Below are positions 56,065 through 63,037 of a stretch of DNA of 63,037 nt, one piece after another (positions within the stretch are counted from its first letter, which is position 1; each line of letters starts with the position of its first letter). Below the pieces are notes generated by a model that searched no databases, was not told the DNA's origin, and saw only the letters and a program-made list of their open reading frames with translations. The stretch spans positions 1 to 63,037 of the forward strand of contig NZ_JPVQ01000022.1 in the NCBI RefSeq assembly GCF_000772965.1. Reading direction: 5' to 3'. A program made the translations under genes and the position numbers. This DNA is from Ureibacillus massiliensis 4400831 = CIP 108448 = CCUG 49529. GTDB taxonomy: Bacteria; Bacillota; Bacilli; Bacillales_A; Planococcaceae.

Positions 56065-58747
56065 TGTGAAAAGTTATGCAGCGATTCCAACGCTAAAAGA
56101 ATCATACCCTGTATCTCAGGGCGTACAGTATTCGAACTATACATATTCTGGTTCTATCATTAATCAGTTAGAATTGAATCTAACAAATCCTTATACAAAG
56201 TTAGAAATGAGTATACCATCACCGATTAACTCCCTTGCAACTCTAACTAATAGAGCTAATAATGATTCAAAAGAAGGACATCGTGTCGTTGGTTCAATTA
56301 ATGCAAATTTCTTCAATATGTCAGATGGGTATCCACTTTATTTATTAGCACAAAAGAATAAAATATTGTGGCCAGAAGTGATTTCTGCGAATAATACTTA
56401 CTATGTTAGTAAACCAATTGCTTTTGGTGTCACAGCCGATGGTAAAGCCGAAATTGATTATTATGATGCAAGCTTCACCGTGAATTTTAGAGGTGAAAAT
56501 ATTAAGATAGATGGTTTGAATGTAACGCGAGGTGAGAACAAAGGAATTCTTTATACGCCTCAACACCATAGCTCGAAAACACCAAACAATAAATATGGTA
56601 TGGAGTTTGTAATTGAAACACCAAACAATATTACTGAAACAAAGTTCGGTCAGACTTTAACAGGAACAGTTAAACAAATTCGTCAGTATGGTGATGATAC
56701 AAGACCAACAATTCCACGTAATGGTTTTGTTTTATCCTTTAATGGGGAAGCACTTCAGAAATTTAAAAGTATACAAGTAGGCGAACAAATCTCAGTATCT
56801 ATTGGTGTGAATCCTATTTGGAAAGATGCCGAGTATATGGCGGCAAGTGGACCATTACTTGTGTACGATGGCAAAGTGAATTTAACAATAGATCCAAAGA
56901 GTCCGCGTGCAACGCAGGTAACAGCTAGAACAGCAATTGCTATTAGTAAAGATAAAGAAAAAGTTTATTTGATTACTGTTGATAGTGCAAATGGTAGTAA
57001 AGGTATGACACTTACTCAGTTTGCAAATTATATCGCAAGCCTCGGTGTAGATCGTGCGATAAACCTTGATGGTGGCGGATCCACAACAATGGGTATTCGT
57101 AAATATGGAAGCAATACCGTTGTACTAGCTAATAGTCCATCAGGAGGCGTACAACGTAGAATTTCAGGTGCCTTACATGCAATTAGTACAGGAGCAACTG
57201 GAGCACCAAAAACATTAAAAGTGACACGAGATCAAGTCGGTTCAGTGCTTATTGGTGCTAGTGTAAAAATAACGCCACAATACGTGCTGGATGAGCATTA
57301 TAATGCTTTAGAATTCAAAAACTCAGATTTCACTGTTACAGCTACAAATAATCTAGTGTCAGTAAATGGCTTAAGCTATACAGCTGAATCAGTAGGAACT
57401 GAAACAGTAGTTGTTCGTAATGGCGATGCATCACAAACGATTAAATTTGATGTAGTCAATGCGCCTTCAACTCTATCAATCTCTTCTTCAAGTTCAACTA
57501 TTGAACCAGGTGGAGCTTTACAATTCCAAGCGACAGCGAAGGATGCAAGTGGAAATAATCTTGTCTATTCTACGAACCAGCTAACTTGGTCAGTAGAAGG
57601 TGACTTAGGTACGATTAGTCCATCAGGTTTATTTGAGTCAAATGGTAAGGTTGGTAAAGGTGCAGTTATCGCTAAATTAGGTGAAAAAACTGTCAAAAAA
57701 GAAATTGAAGTAAAAGAAGCTTATACAAAAGATACATTCACTATTAATCTATTCGAAAATAGTAAAGACTGGAAAGTTGAAACAGCTTTATCAAAAGGAT
57801 CAATTGAGCTTATTAGTTCATCTAAGTTTGGTAAAGAGGGTAAAAATTCTATTAAGCTAAATTACAATATGACAGGAAATAGTTCAGGAACAGCTGCAAC
57901 TTATCTAACATTGAACCAACCTGTTAAATTACCAGGAAGTCCTAAAAAACTTGGTGTTTGGATGTTTGGTGATGGAAATGAAACTTGGGTTCGTGGTTAT
58001 GTGAAAGATGCGAGTGGTAAAAGATATACAGTAGACTTTACTGAAGAGAATGGCCAAACTTGGACTGGGTGGAAGTATATTGAAGCACAGTTACCAACAG
58101 AAGCTGTGAAACCATTAACATTTGAATCAATCTATCTGGTTCAACCAACGCCTTCAAAACAAAAAGCTGGGGCAGTTTACTTTGATAAATTGCAAGCGAT
58201 TTATGAACCAACATATAAAGAACCGATTTTTAATGACATTAAAAATGACTACGTTTATAAAGAACAAATTGGTTATTTAGTAGATCGTGGTTATATAAGT
58301 GGTTATACAGATGGTACATTTAAACCTGAGCTGTCATTAACACGTGCGCATGCTGCTATTCTATTAGCAAATGTATTGGATGTAGATACAGCAAACATAG
58401 TAAATCCTAACTTTACAGATGTACCTGAAAGCCACCCGTATTATAAGCAAATTGCTGCAATTGAAAATGCAGGCGTGATGAATGGTAAAGGTGACGGTAC
58501 GTTTGATCCAAATGGAAAACTAACAAGAGCGCAAATGGCAGTAATTTTAGTCAATGCCTTTAAATTTACAGGTACGACGGAAGATGAATTTAAAGATATC
58601 TCAAAAGATTATTGGGCAAAAAATGCGATTTATGCTTTAGCATCTAATGGTATAACAGCTGGCTATGAAGATAATACATTCAAGCCAGGAGAGAATGTAA
58701 CTCGCAAACATTTCAGTTTATTCTTATATAAATCGTTAACTCAATAA
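56003..58747 (+). CDS. SLH-anchored phosphodiester glycosidase (NAGPA domain)
   Basis: A 914-aa secreted protein: signal peptide ending ...KSYA, a NAGPA-type domain to about residue 390 with RVVGSINANFFN and the signature NLDGGGSTTM near 354, an Ig-like region (about 390-570), a carbohydrate-binding-like beta domain (about 575-735) and three SLH domains (about 740-914). Mammalian NAGPA removes GlcNAc from phosphodiesters; bacterial homologues are tied to wall polymer and exopolysaccharide metabolism, so hydrolysis of sugar-phosphate links in the wall is plausible. ATG 56003 has TATGGAG upstream. The in-frame GTG at 55970 is an alternative. Confidence 0.88.
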   Translation: MKKKIAIIMSFLLTVSVAFASVKSYAAIPTLKESYPVSQGVQYSNYTYSGSIINQLELNLTNPYTKLEMSIPSPINSLATLTNRANNDSKEGHRVVGSINANFFNMSDGYPLYLLAQKNKILWPEVISANNTYYVSKPIAFGVTADGKAEIDYYDASFTVNFRGENIKIDGLNVTRGENKGILYTPQHHSSKTPNNKYGMEFVIETPNNITETKFGQTLTGTVKQIRQYGDDTRPTIPRNGFVLSFNGEALQKFKSIQVGEQISVSIGVNPIWKDAEYMAASGPLLVYDGKVNLTIDPKSPRATQVTARTAIAISKDKEKVYLITVDSANGSKGMTLTQFANYIASLGVDRAINLDGGGSTTMGIRKYGSNTVVLANSPSGGVQRRISGALHAISTGATGAPKTLKVTRDQVGSVLIGASVKITPQYVLDEHYNALEFKNSDFTVTATNNLVSVNGLSYTAESVGTETVVVRNGDASQTIKFDVVNAPSTLSISSSSSTIEPGGALQFQATAKDASGNNLVYSTNQLTWSVEGDLGTISPSGLFESNGKVGKGAVIAKLGEKTVKKEIEVKEAYTKDTFTINLFENSKDWKVETALSKGSIELISSSKFGKEGKNSIKLNYNMTGNSSGTAATYLTLNQPVKLPGSPKKLGVWMFGDGNETWVRGYVKDASGKRYTVDFTEENGQTWTGWKYIEAQLPTEAVKPLTFESIYLVQPTPSKQKAGAVYFDKLQAIYEPTYKEPIFNDIKNDYVYKEQIGYLVDRGYISGYTDGTFKPELSLTRAHAAILLANVLDVDTANIVNPNFTDVPESHPYYKQIAAIENAGVMNGKGDGTFDPNGKLTRAQMAVILVNAFKFTGTTEDEFKDISKDYWAKNAIYALASNGITAGYEDNTFKPGENVTRKHFSLFLYKSLTQ

Positions 58748-58756
58748 TAAAACAGG

Positions 58757-58787
58757 CGAAACCCATTGTAGATGGGTTTCGTTTTTT
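58757..58787 (+). terminator. Terminator of the phosphodiester-glycosidase gene
   Basis: CGAAACCCAT, loop TGTAG, ATGGGTTTCG, then TTTTTT. Confidence 0.95.
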
Positions 58788-59026
58788 ACTATACGGGTGA
58801 TGTTTGAGATAAGGGGTATGTTATAATTAAAAGGTTAGGTTACAGTAAAAGTTCTTGAAAATACGCTTTTAATCGTTAATAATTAGAGGTGTTAATATTT
58901 TCCATTGGTAAGAATATTGTGAAAAACCTCCTTCTTAATCGATGAATTTTTCTTTTTATTGAAATTCACTATACATACTTGGAAATAATTAAATTTAATA
59001 GAAAACAATAAAGGATGAACGTAAAA

Positions 59027-60166
59027 GTGAAAATCGGAATCGTTGGAAATTACGGAAATGATAATAATGGGGATGAGGCAATATTACTAAGTATTATTCG
59101 TCAATTACAAAAAGCCTTTCAAGTAGAAACAAATGATATTACGGTTTTTAGTAATAATCCAAAACAGACTGCTGCTCAATATGGAGTAACAAGTTACCCT
59201 CTTTATCATAAAAATGGTAATGCTGCAAAAACATTTATGAAAACATATAAACTAAATAAAGAAATTGTGAAAACCCTTGATTTTGTAGTCATTGGTGGTG
59301 GCGGAATTTTAATGGATTTATATAAACGGGAAGCGCCACTATATGGTTCGTATGCAATGATGGCCAAAGGTTCAAAAGTACCCTATGTAGTTTATGGCTG
59401 TGGAGCTGGTCCTTTAAATACAGGATTAGGGAAATGGTTTATTCGATACATGGCAAAGCATGCGAGAAATATATCGGTACGTGATCCAAAATCGAAGGCA
59501 TTACTCCAACAAATCGGCATAAAGCGTGAGGTGCATGTTATTGGTGACCCAGCCTTTAGTTTAGAAGTAGACCGTGAAGGCTATAGCTCTGAACCAATTA
59601 AAATCGGTGTAACTGCAGTTCCTTATTTTAACGCATCTTATTGGCCAACTGGAGACGAAGCAAAATACAACAATTATATAGAAGGTATGGCGAAAAATTT
59701 AGATCGTATCTTAGAAGAAAATCATGCGGAAGTAACATTCTTTGCAACAAAATATCCTCAGGATGCGGATGTGACAAAGGATATTCAAAGCAAAATGAAA
59801 TTTTCAGACAAAACGTCTATCATCGATGAAAATTTAAAACCTCAAAAATTGCTCGACTTGTCCGCTTCTTTTGATGTGTTGATTGGGACAAGACTGCATT
59901 CGTTAATATTAGCTACAGATGCAAAAACACCAATTATTGGGGTTTCGTATCATACAAAGGTAAATGATTTTCTTGAAATGGCTGGATTAGGTGAATTTTC
60001 GTTGCCAATTAATTCATTACATGAGAGCGATGAGCATTTTTCAAATTTATTTAATAAAATGAAAGCTGATTGGAATGGAGCAATTGAGCTTGCTACTTCG
60101 ACAAATAATCAATTTAAAGAAAAAGCGAGCCTAGGCTTAAAACTTCTTGTAGAAGGTGCTAAGTAA
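59027..60166 (+). CDS. csaB: CsaB polysaccharide pyruvyl transferase
   Basis: A 379-aa enzyme that adds ketal pyruvate to the secondary cell-wall polymer, the modification SLH domains recognise. It starts KIGIVGNYGNDNNGDEAIL, and has VVIGGGGILMDLYKR, YVVYGCGAGPL, ISVRDPKSKALL and the C-terminal GTRLHSLILA, all typical of the family. ATG 59015 lies directly against AAAGG, leaving no spacing, so GTG 59027 is preferred and gives the usual family start. The next gene begins 1 bp after the stop. Its presence explains why so many SLH proteins are encoded nearby. Confidence 0.93.
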   Translation: MKIGIVGNYGNDNNGDEAILLSIIRQLQKAFQVETNDITVFSNNPKQTAAQYGVTSYPLYHKNGNAAKTFMKTYKLNKEIVKTLDFVVIGGGGILMDLYKREAPLYGSYAMMAKGSKVPYVVYGCGAGPLNTGLGKWFIRYMAKHARNISVRDPKSKALLQQIGIKREVHVIGDPAFSLEVDREGYSSEPIKIGVTAVPYFNASYWPTGDEAKYNNYIEGMAKNLDRILEENHAEVTFFATKYPQDADVTKDIQSKMKFSDKTSIIDENLKPQKLLDLSASFDVLIGTRLHSLILATDAKTPIIGVSYHTKVNDFLEMAGLGEFSLPINSLHESDEHFSNLFNKMKADWNGAIELATSTNNQFKEKASLGLKLLVEGAK

Positions 60167-60167
60167 G

Positions 60168-61262
60168 ATGAAAAAAGTACTGATTATAAGCAATATGTAT
60201 CCATCAATGGAGCATTTATCATATGGTATCTTTGTGAAAAATCAAGTGGAGCAGCTTCGTGAAACCGGGATAGAGTCTTTACTAGCAGTTAATGCTGATC
60301 CGAAAACGGGGAAGTTAAATGTTCTTAAAAAATATGCGAAATGGGCTATGAAAGTTAACTCTACCTTTAAAAAAAATAAGAAGGACATTGGGCTTACTCA
60401 TTGTCATTATGTTTTTCCAAGCGGATTGTTTTCGTATCGTTTAAAAATGAAGTATGGAATTCCATACGTTGTTACAGCCCATGGTGGCGATATTAATAAA
60501 ATGGCGAAAAAGGGTGGACGCATTCGCGAATATACAAATAAAATTTTGCAAAACGCGGATCACATCATTGCCGTTGGGGAAGAGCTTGCAAGTGACATAC
60601 AACGAGATTTTGGTGTCGAGGAAAGTCGTATTTCTGTAATGAGTATGGGAATTGACCGAAAAGTGTTTTATAAGCCTGCATCAAAAGAAGAGACGATGAA
60701 ACAGGTTAATATGGACCCTAATCGCACTAATTTTTTATTCGTCGGAAATATCATTCAAGAAAAGGGTGTAGAGGAGCTCATTTCAGCTTTTAATCAACTT
60801 GATCGCAACTATCCTGATCAGGTGGCTTTATATTGTGTTGGTTCTACAAAGGATACTGCTTTTACTGAAAGGATGAAAGAGCTTGCTGGAGCAAGTAAAA
60901 ATATTCATTTTATAGAGCCGATGCCACAGAATAGATTGGCGGAATATTTTCAAGCAGCTAATGTATTTGTGTTACCCTCTTACATAGAAGGGTTAGGGCT
61001 GGTTGCACTAGAGGCTATGAGCTGCGGAACACCAGTGATTGCTTCAGATGTTGGCGGACTCCATTACATGCTGCAGGATGGAGCGGGTGTTCTTGTTCCA
61101 CCAAAGGATGCAAATGCATTATTTATGGAGTTTGAGAAAGTAGTGTTAAATAACGGGCAGATGAATGTAAATGATGCGAAAGTGGACGAGCTTCTTCAAT
61201 TACACGATTCAAAGGCGATTATTGCACGATTAACGGACATTTATCGTCAGTATATTAAATAG
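60168..61262 (+). CDS. Glycosyltransferase family 4
   Basis: A 364-aa GT-B fold retaining glycosyltransferase. The N-terminal half has LIISNMYPSMEHLSYGIFV and VTAHGGDINKMAKKGG. The C-terminal half has FVGNIIQEKGVEELI, a nucleotide-sugar site, and the E-x7-E motif EGLGLVALEAMSCGTPVIASDVGG. It is translationally adjacent to csaB (stop TAA, G, ATG) with AGAAGGTG inside csaB, so it probably acts on the same wall polymer. Donor and acceptor are not predictable. Confidence 0.9.
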   Translation: MKKVLIISNMYPSMEHLSYGIFVKNQVEQLRETGIESLLAVNADPKTGKLNVLKKYAKWAMKVNSTFKKNKKDIGLTHCHYVFPSGLFSYRLKMKYGIPYVVTAHGGDINKMAKKGGRIREYTNKILQNADHIIAVGEELASDIQRDFGVEESRISVMSMGIDRKVFYKPASKEETMKQVNMDPNRTNFLFVGNIIQEKGVEELISAFNQLDRNYPDQVALYCVGSTKDTAFTERMKELAGASKNIHFIEPMPQNRLAEYFQAANVFVLPSYIEGLGLVALEAMSCGTPVIASDVGGLHYMLQDGAGVLVPPKDANALFMEFEKVVLNNGQMNVNDAKVDELLQLHDSKAIIARLTDIYRQYIK

Positions 61263-61264
61263 TC

Positions 61265-61310
61265 GAAAAGAGATTTTCACCCAGTTAGATAATGGGAATG
61301 GCTCTTTTTA
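61265..61310 (+). terminator. Terminator of the csaB operon
   Basis: AAAAGAG pairs with CTCTTTT with an inner CCCA/TGGG stem, then T. The internal mismatches lower confidence. Confidence 0.6.
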
Positions 61311-61421
61311 CAGCATTCTCACATTTTCGTCTTTCATTAATTCTGTGTGACTGTATTTAGCACACATGGAGTCAACAAGGTTCCTTAAGGGAGCCTAATT
61401 TACAAAGGATTGTGATCTCAT

Positions 61422-62942
61422 TTGAGTCGTTTTTTAAAAATTATTGGGGCTGTTGCGGTTATTAATATTTTTGCGCGTTTTTTTGGCTTCTTGCGTGAAA
61501 TCATTATCGGTATCCAATATGGTACTACCAATTTAGCAGATAGTATTATTAATGCTTATACAATTCCGAATTTAATTTATTTAGTAGTGGGTGGTGCCTT
61601 TACTACTGCCTTTATTTCTATTTATCATAAAACTGAATCATCAATCAAAGAGTATATTCGCAGAACGTTTACAACGATTTTAATATCGATTACTCTTGTG
61701 ACCATTGTCTTTATGGTATTCGGGGATCTTTTAATACAATCATATTTTAAGCCTGAGAGTCAGGAAGAGTATGAAATATTAAAGACTTTATATAACTGGA
61801 TGATGCCTTCAACGATTATGCTTGTATTATCAACTTGGCTGAGCGGAATTTTAAATGTTCAAGGGAAATTCCATTTATCGAGTTTCTCGGTGTTAGTTTA
61901 TAATTTATCCTTTTTAATCATTTCGGTAGGACTAGCATTCTTCATTGGACCTGTTGGGTATGGTATTGGGGCATTGCTAGGAGCTATGTTTATGATTGGC
62001 TTTTTGATTTATGGTGTAAGAAAAGCCGAGCATATGTCTTTTAAACCAAGCTTTGCATTTGCTAACGATCAGAAACAGCTATGGCTAGTTGCATTACCTA
62101 TTATGCTTGGCGGAGCAACCGCACAAATGTACACGTTAATTCAACGTTTTTTCACAAACGATTTAGCAGATGGTGCAGTGTCGGCTGTGAACTATGCTAC
62201 AAAGGTATCTCAGTTTCCGCAAGCATTATTAATGACTGCTGTTACAACGGTAATTTATCCACTTTTAAGTAAAAAAGAAGGGGAAGGGGATAATGAATCC
62301 GTTAAAAAACTGTATGTGCGCGGTTTAAGAATGTTGTATTTACTCATACTGCCGACTTCTGTGTATGTGTACTTCCAATCGGAAGCTGTAGTAAGGGTAA
62401 TCTTTGAATATGGTTTATTTGATGTTGCTTCAACAGCGTTAACAGCACCTGTATTAAAAATCTTTAGTTTAACAATGTTCTTCCTTGCAGCAAGCACATA
62501 TGTGACTCGTTTTTACTATGCTAAAGGAAATTCAATGATCCCTGTCATTTTTAGTTTGCTAACTGTATTTGGAGTCAATATTGCCGTGACTTCGGCTCTA
62601 ATTGGTTCGCTTGATGCAGAAGCTGTTGCGTGGGGGAACTTAATCAGTGCCATCATAAATTTGATATTATTAATTATTTTCTTACAATATAAATATAAAT
62701 TGAAGCTTGTTGGCGATAACCTTGTACAATTTGTTAAGTTTTTAGTATTAACAATTTGCTTTGTTGCTGTTTCTTGGGGTATTTCAACATTGATTATATT
62801 TGATAATAAATTCCTACATGTGATCATTACGTTTATCCTTACGATGATTGGATATGCAGTATTTGTATTATTGTTAAAGTTCCAAGAGGTAAATAGTGCT
62901 ATAGGAAAATTTAAAAATAAGCTGTCTAAAAGTAATAAATAA
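61422..62942 (+). CDS. MurJ/Wzx-like MOP-superfamily lipid flippase
   Basis: A 506-aa protein with about 14 spans, starting at TTG 61422 (AAAGGA about 12 bases upstream). It begins LKIIGAVAVINIFARFFGFLREIIIG, the MurJ/MviN signature, and has LPIMLGGATAQMYTLIQRFF in TM7. Members flip lipid II or undecaprenyl-linked polymers. Next to csaB, GT4 and the ligase it may flip the wall-polymer precursor, but a true MurJ role cannot be excluded. The 95 bases after the stop contain no recognisable feature. Confidence 0.87.
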   Translation: MSRFLKIIGAVAVINIFARFFGFLREIIIGIQYGTTNLADSIINAYTIPNLIYLVVGGAFTTAFISIYHKTESSIKEYIRRTFTTILISITLVTIVFMVFGDLLIQSYFKPESQEEYEILKTLYNWMMPSTIMLVLSTWLSGILNVQGKFHLSSFSVLVYNLSFLIISVGLAFFIGPVGYGIGALLGAMFMIGFLIYGVRKAEHMSFKPSFAFANDQKQLWLVALPIMLGGATAQMYTLIQRFFTNDLADGAVSAVNYATKVSQFPQALLMTAVTTVIYPLLSKKEGEGDNESVKKLYVRGLRMLYLLILPTSVYVYFQSEAVVRVIFEYGLFDVASTALTAPVLKIFSLTMFFLAASTYVTRFYYAKGNSMIPVIFSLLTVFGVNIAVTSALIGSLDAEAVAWGNLISAIINLILLIIFLQYKYKLKLVGDNLVQFVKFLVLTICFVAVSWGISTLIIFDNKFLHVIITFILTMIGYAVFVLLLKFQEVNSAIGKFKNKLSKSNK

Positions 62943-63037
62943 ATTAAAATCATAATAGGTATAGAGTAATAAACTAGTAAAAGAAATTATGGTTCTTTGT
63001 CAAATAACGTTGGTGAAGAATATTAGTCGATTATTAC

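Overview
The window looks like chromosome of a low-GC, endospore-forming-type Firmicute, most likely Planococcaceae/Caryophanaceae (Lysinibacillus, Solibacillus, Sporosarcina relatives). The basis is the AT-rich composition, strong AAAGGAGG ribosome sites, frequent TTG/GTG starts, many SLH-domain exoproteins and a csaB-type pyruvyl transferase. No rRNA, tRNA, prophage, insertion sequence or CRISPR array was seen.

Layout. 1-2388: two long intergenic repeat arrays. 2389-7008: RND efflux pair (lipoprotein adaptor plus SwrC-like pump). 7693-21069: one uninterrupted, same-strand run of up to 15 genes ending in a clear terminator. It holds a complete-looking tetrahydrobiopterin-type pathway (GTP cyclohydrolase I, a tandem-fused PTPS, an SDR), an RsbW/RsbT-like ATPase, two acyl-carrier-protein/adenylate-ligase pairs around an alpha/beta hydrolase, a HAMP sensor, a STAS protein, a SpoIIE-type phosphatase, a Jag_N-FapA (DUF342) protein and a second STAS protein. 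No sigma factor is present. I regard this run as the best candidate for an undescribed system: pterin synthesis and carrier-protein chemistry under a partner-switching module. 21070-29834: more repeat arrays around a large SLH beta-helix protein and an MBOAT/DHHW O-acetylation pair. 29835-40284: acetyltransferases, a pRiA4b ORF-3-like protein, an SLH choice-of-anchor I protein, a CstA carrier (minus strand), a small membrane protein (minus) and Hsp20. 40857-43914: a gtrC-B-A-like lipid-linked glycosylation operon. 44119-58747: an S-layer/cell-wall island of SLH proteins with CAP, NlpC/P60, amidase_3, glucosaminidase and phosphodiester-glycosidase modules, plus an O-antigen-ligase-like polymerase. 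59027-62942: csaB, a GT4 glycosyltransferase and a MurJ/Wzx-like flippase.

The right half forms a coherent envelope system. CsaB, GT4, the ligase, the flippase and the Gtr trio plausibly build and decorate the secondary cell-wall polymer, and nine SLH proteins are its presumed ligands.

A second unexpected pattern is a family of intergenic repeat arrays (53-235, 491-1715, 21292-21671, 21695-22134, 26234-26528, 29468-29690 and a decayed copy near 36876-36986). They use different core words but share one spacing rule: 8-9-bp words every 21 bp, with one 19-bp step in five, giving a 103-bp super-period (113 bp in one array). A related array at 55231-55590 has a 52-bp period built of hairpins. These arrays have no coding explanation, and most lie just downstream of terminators.
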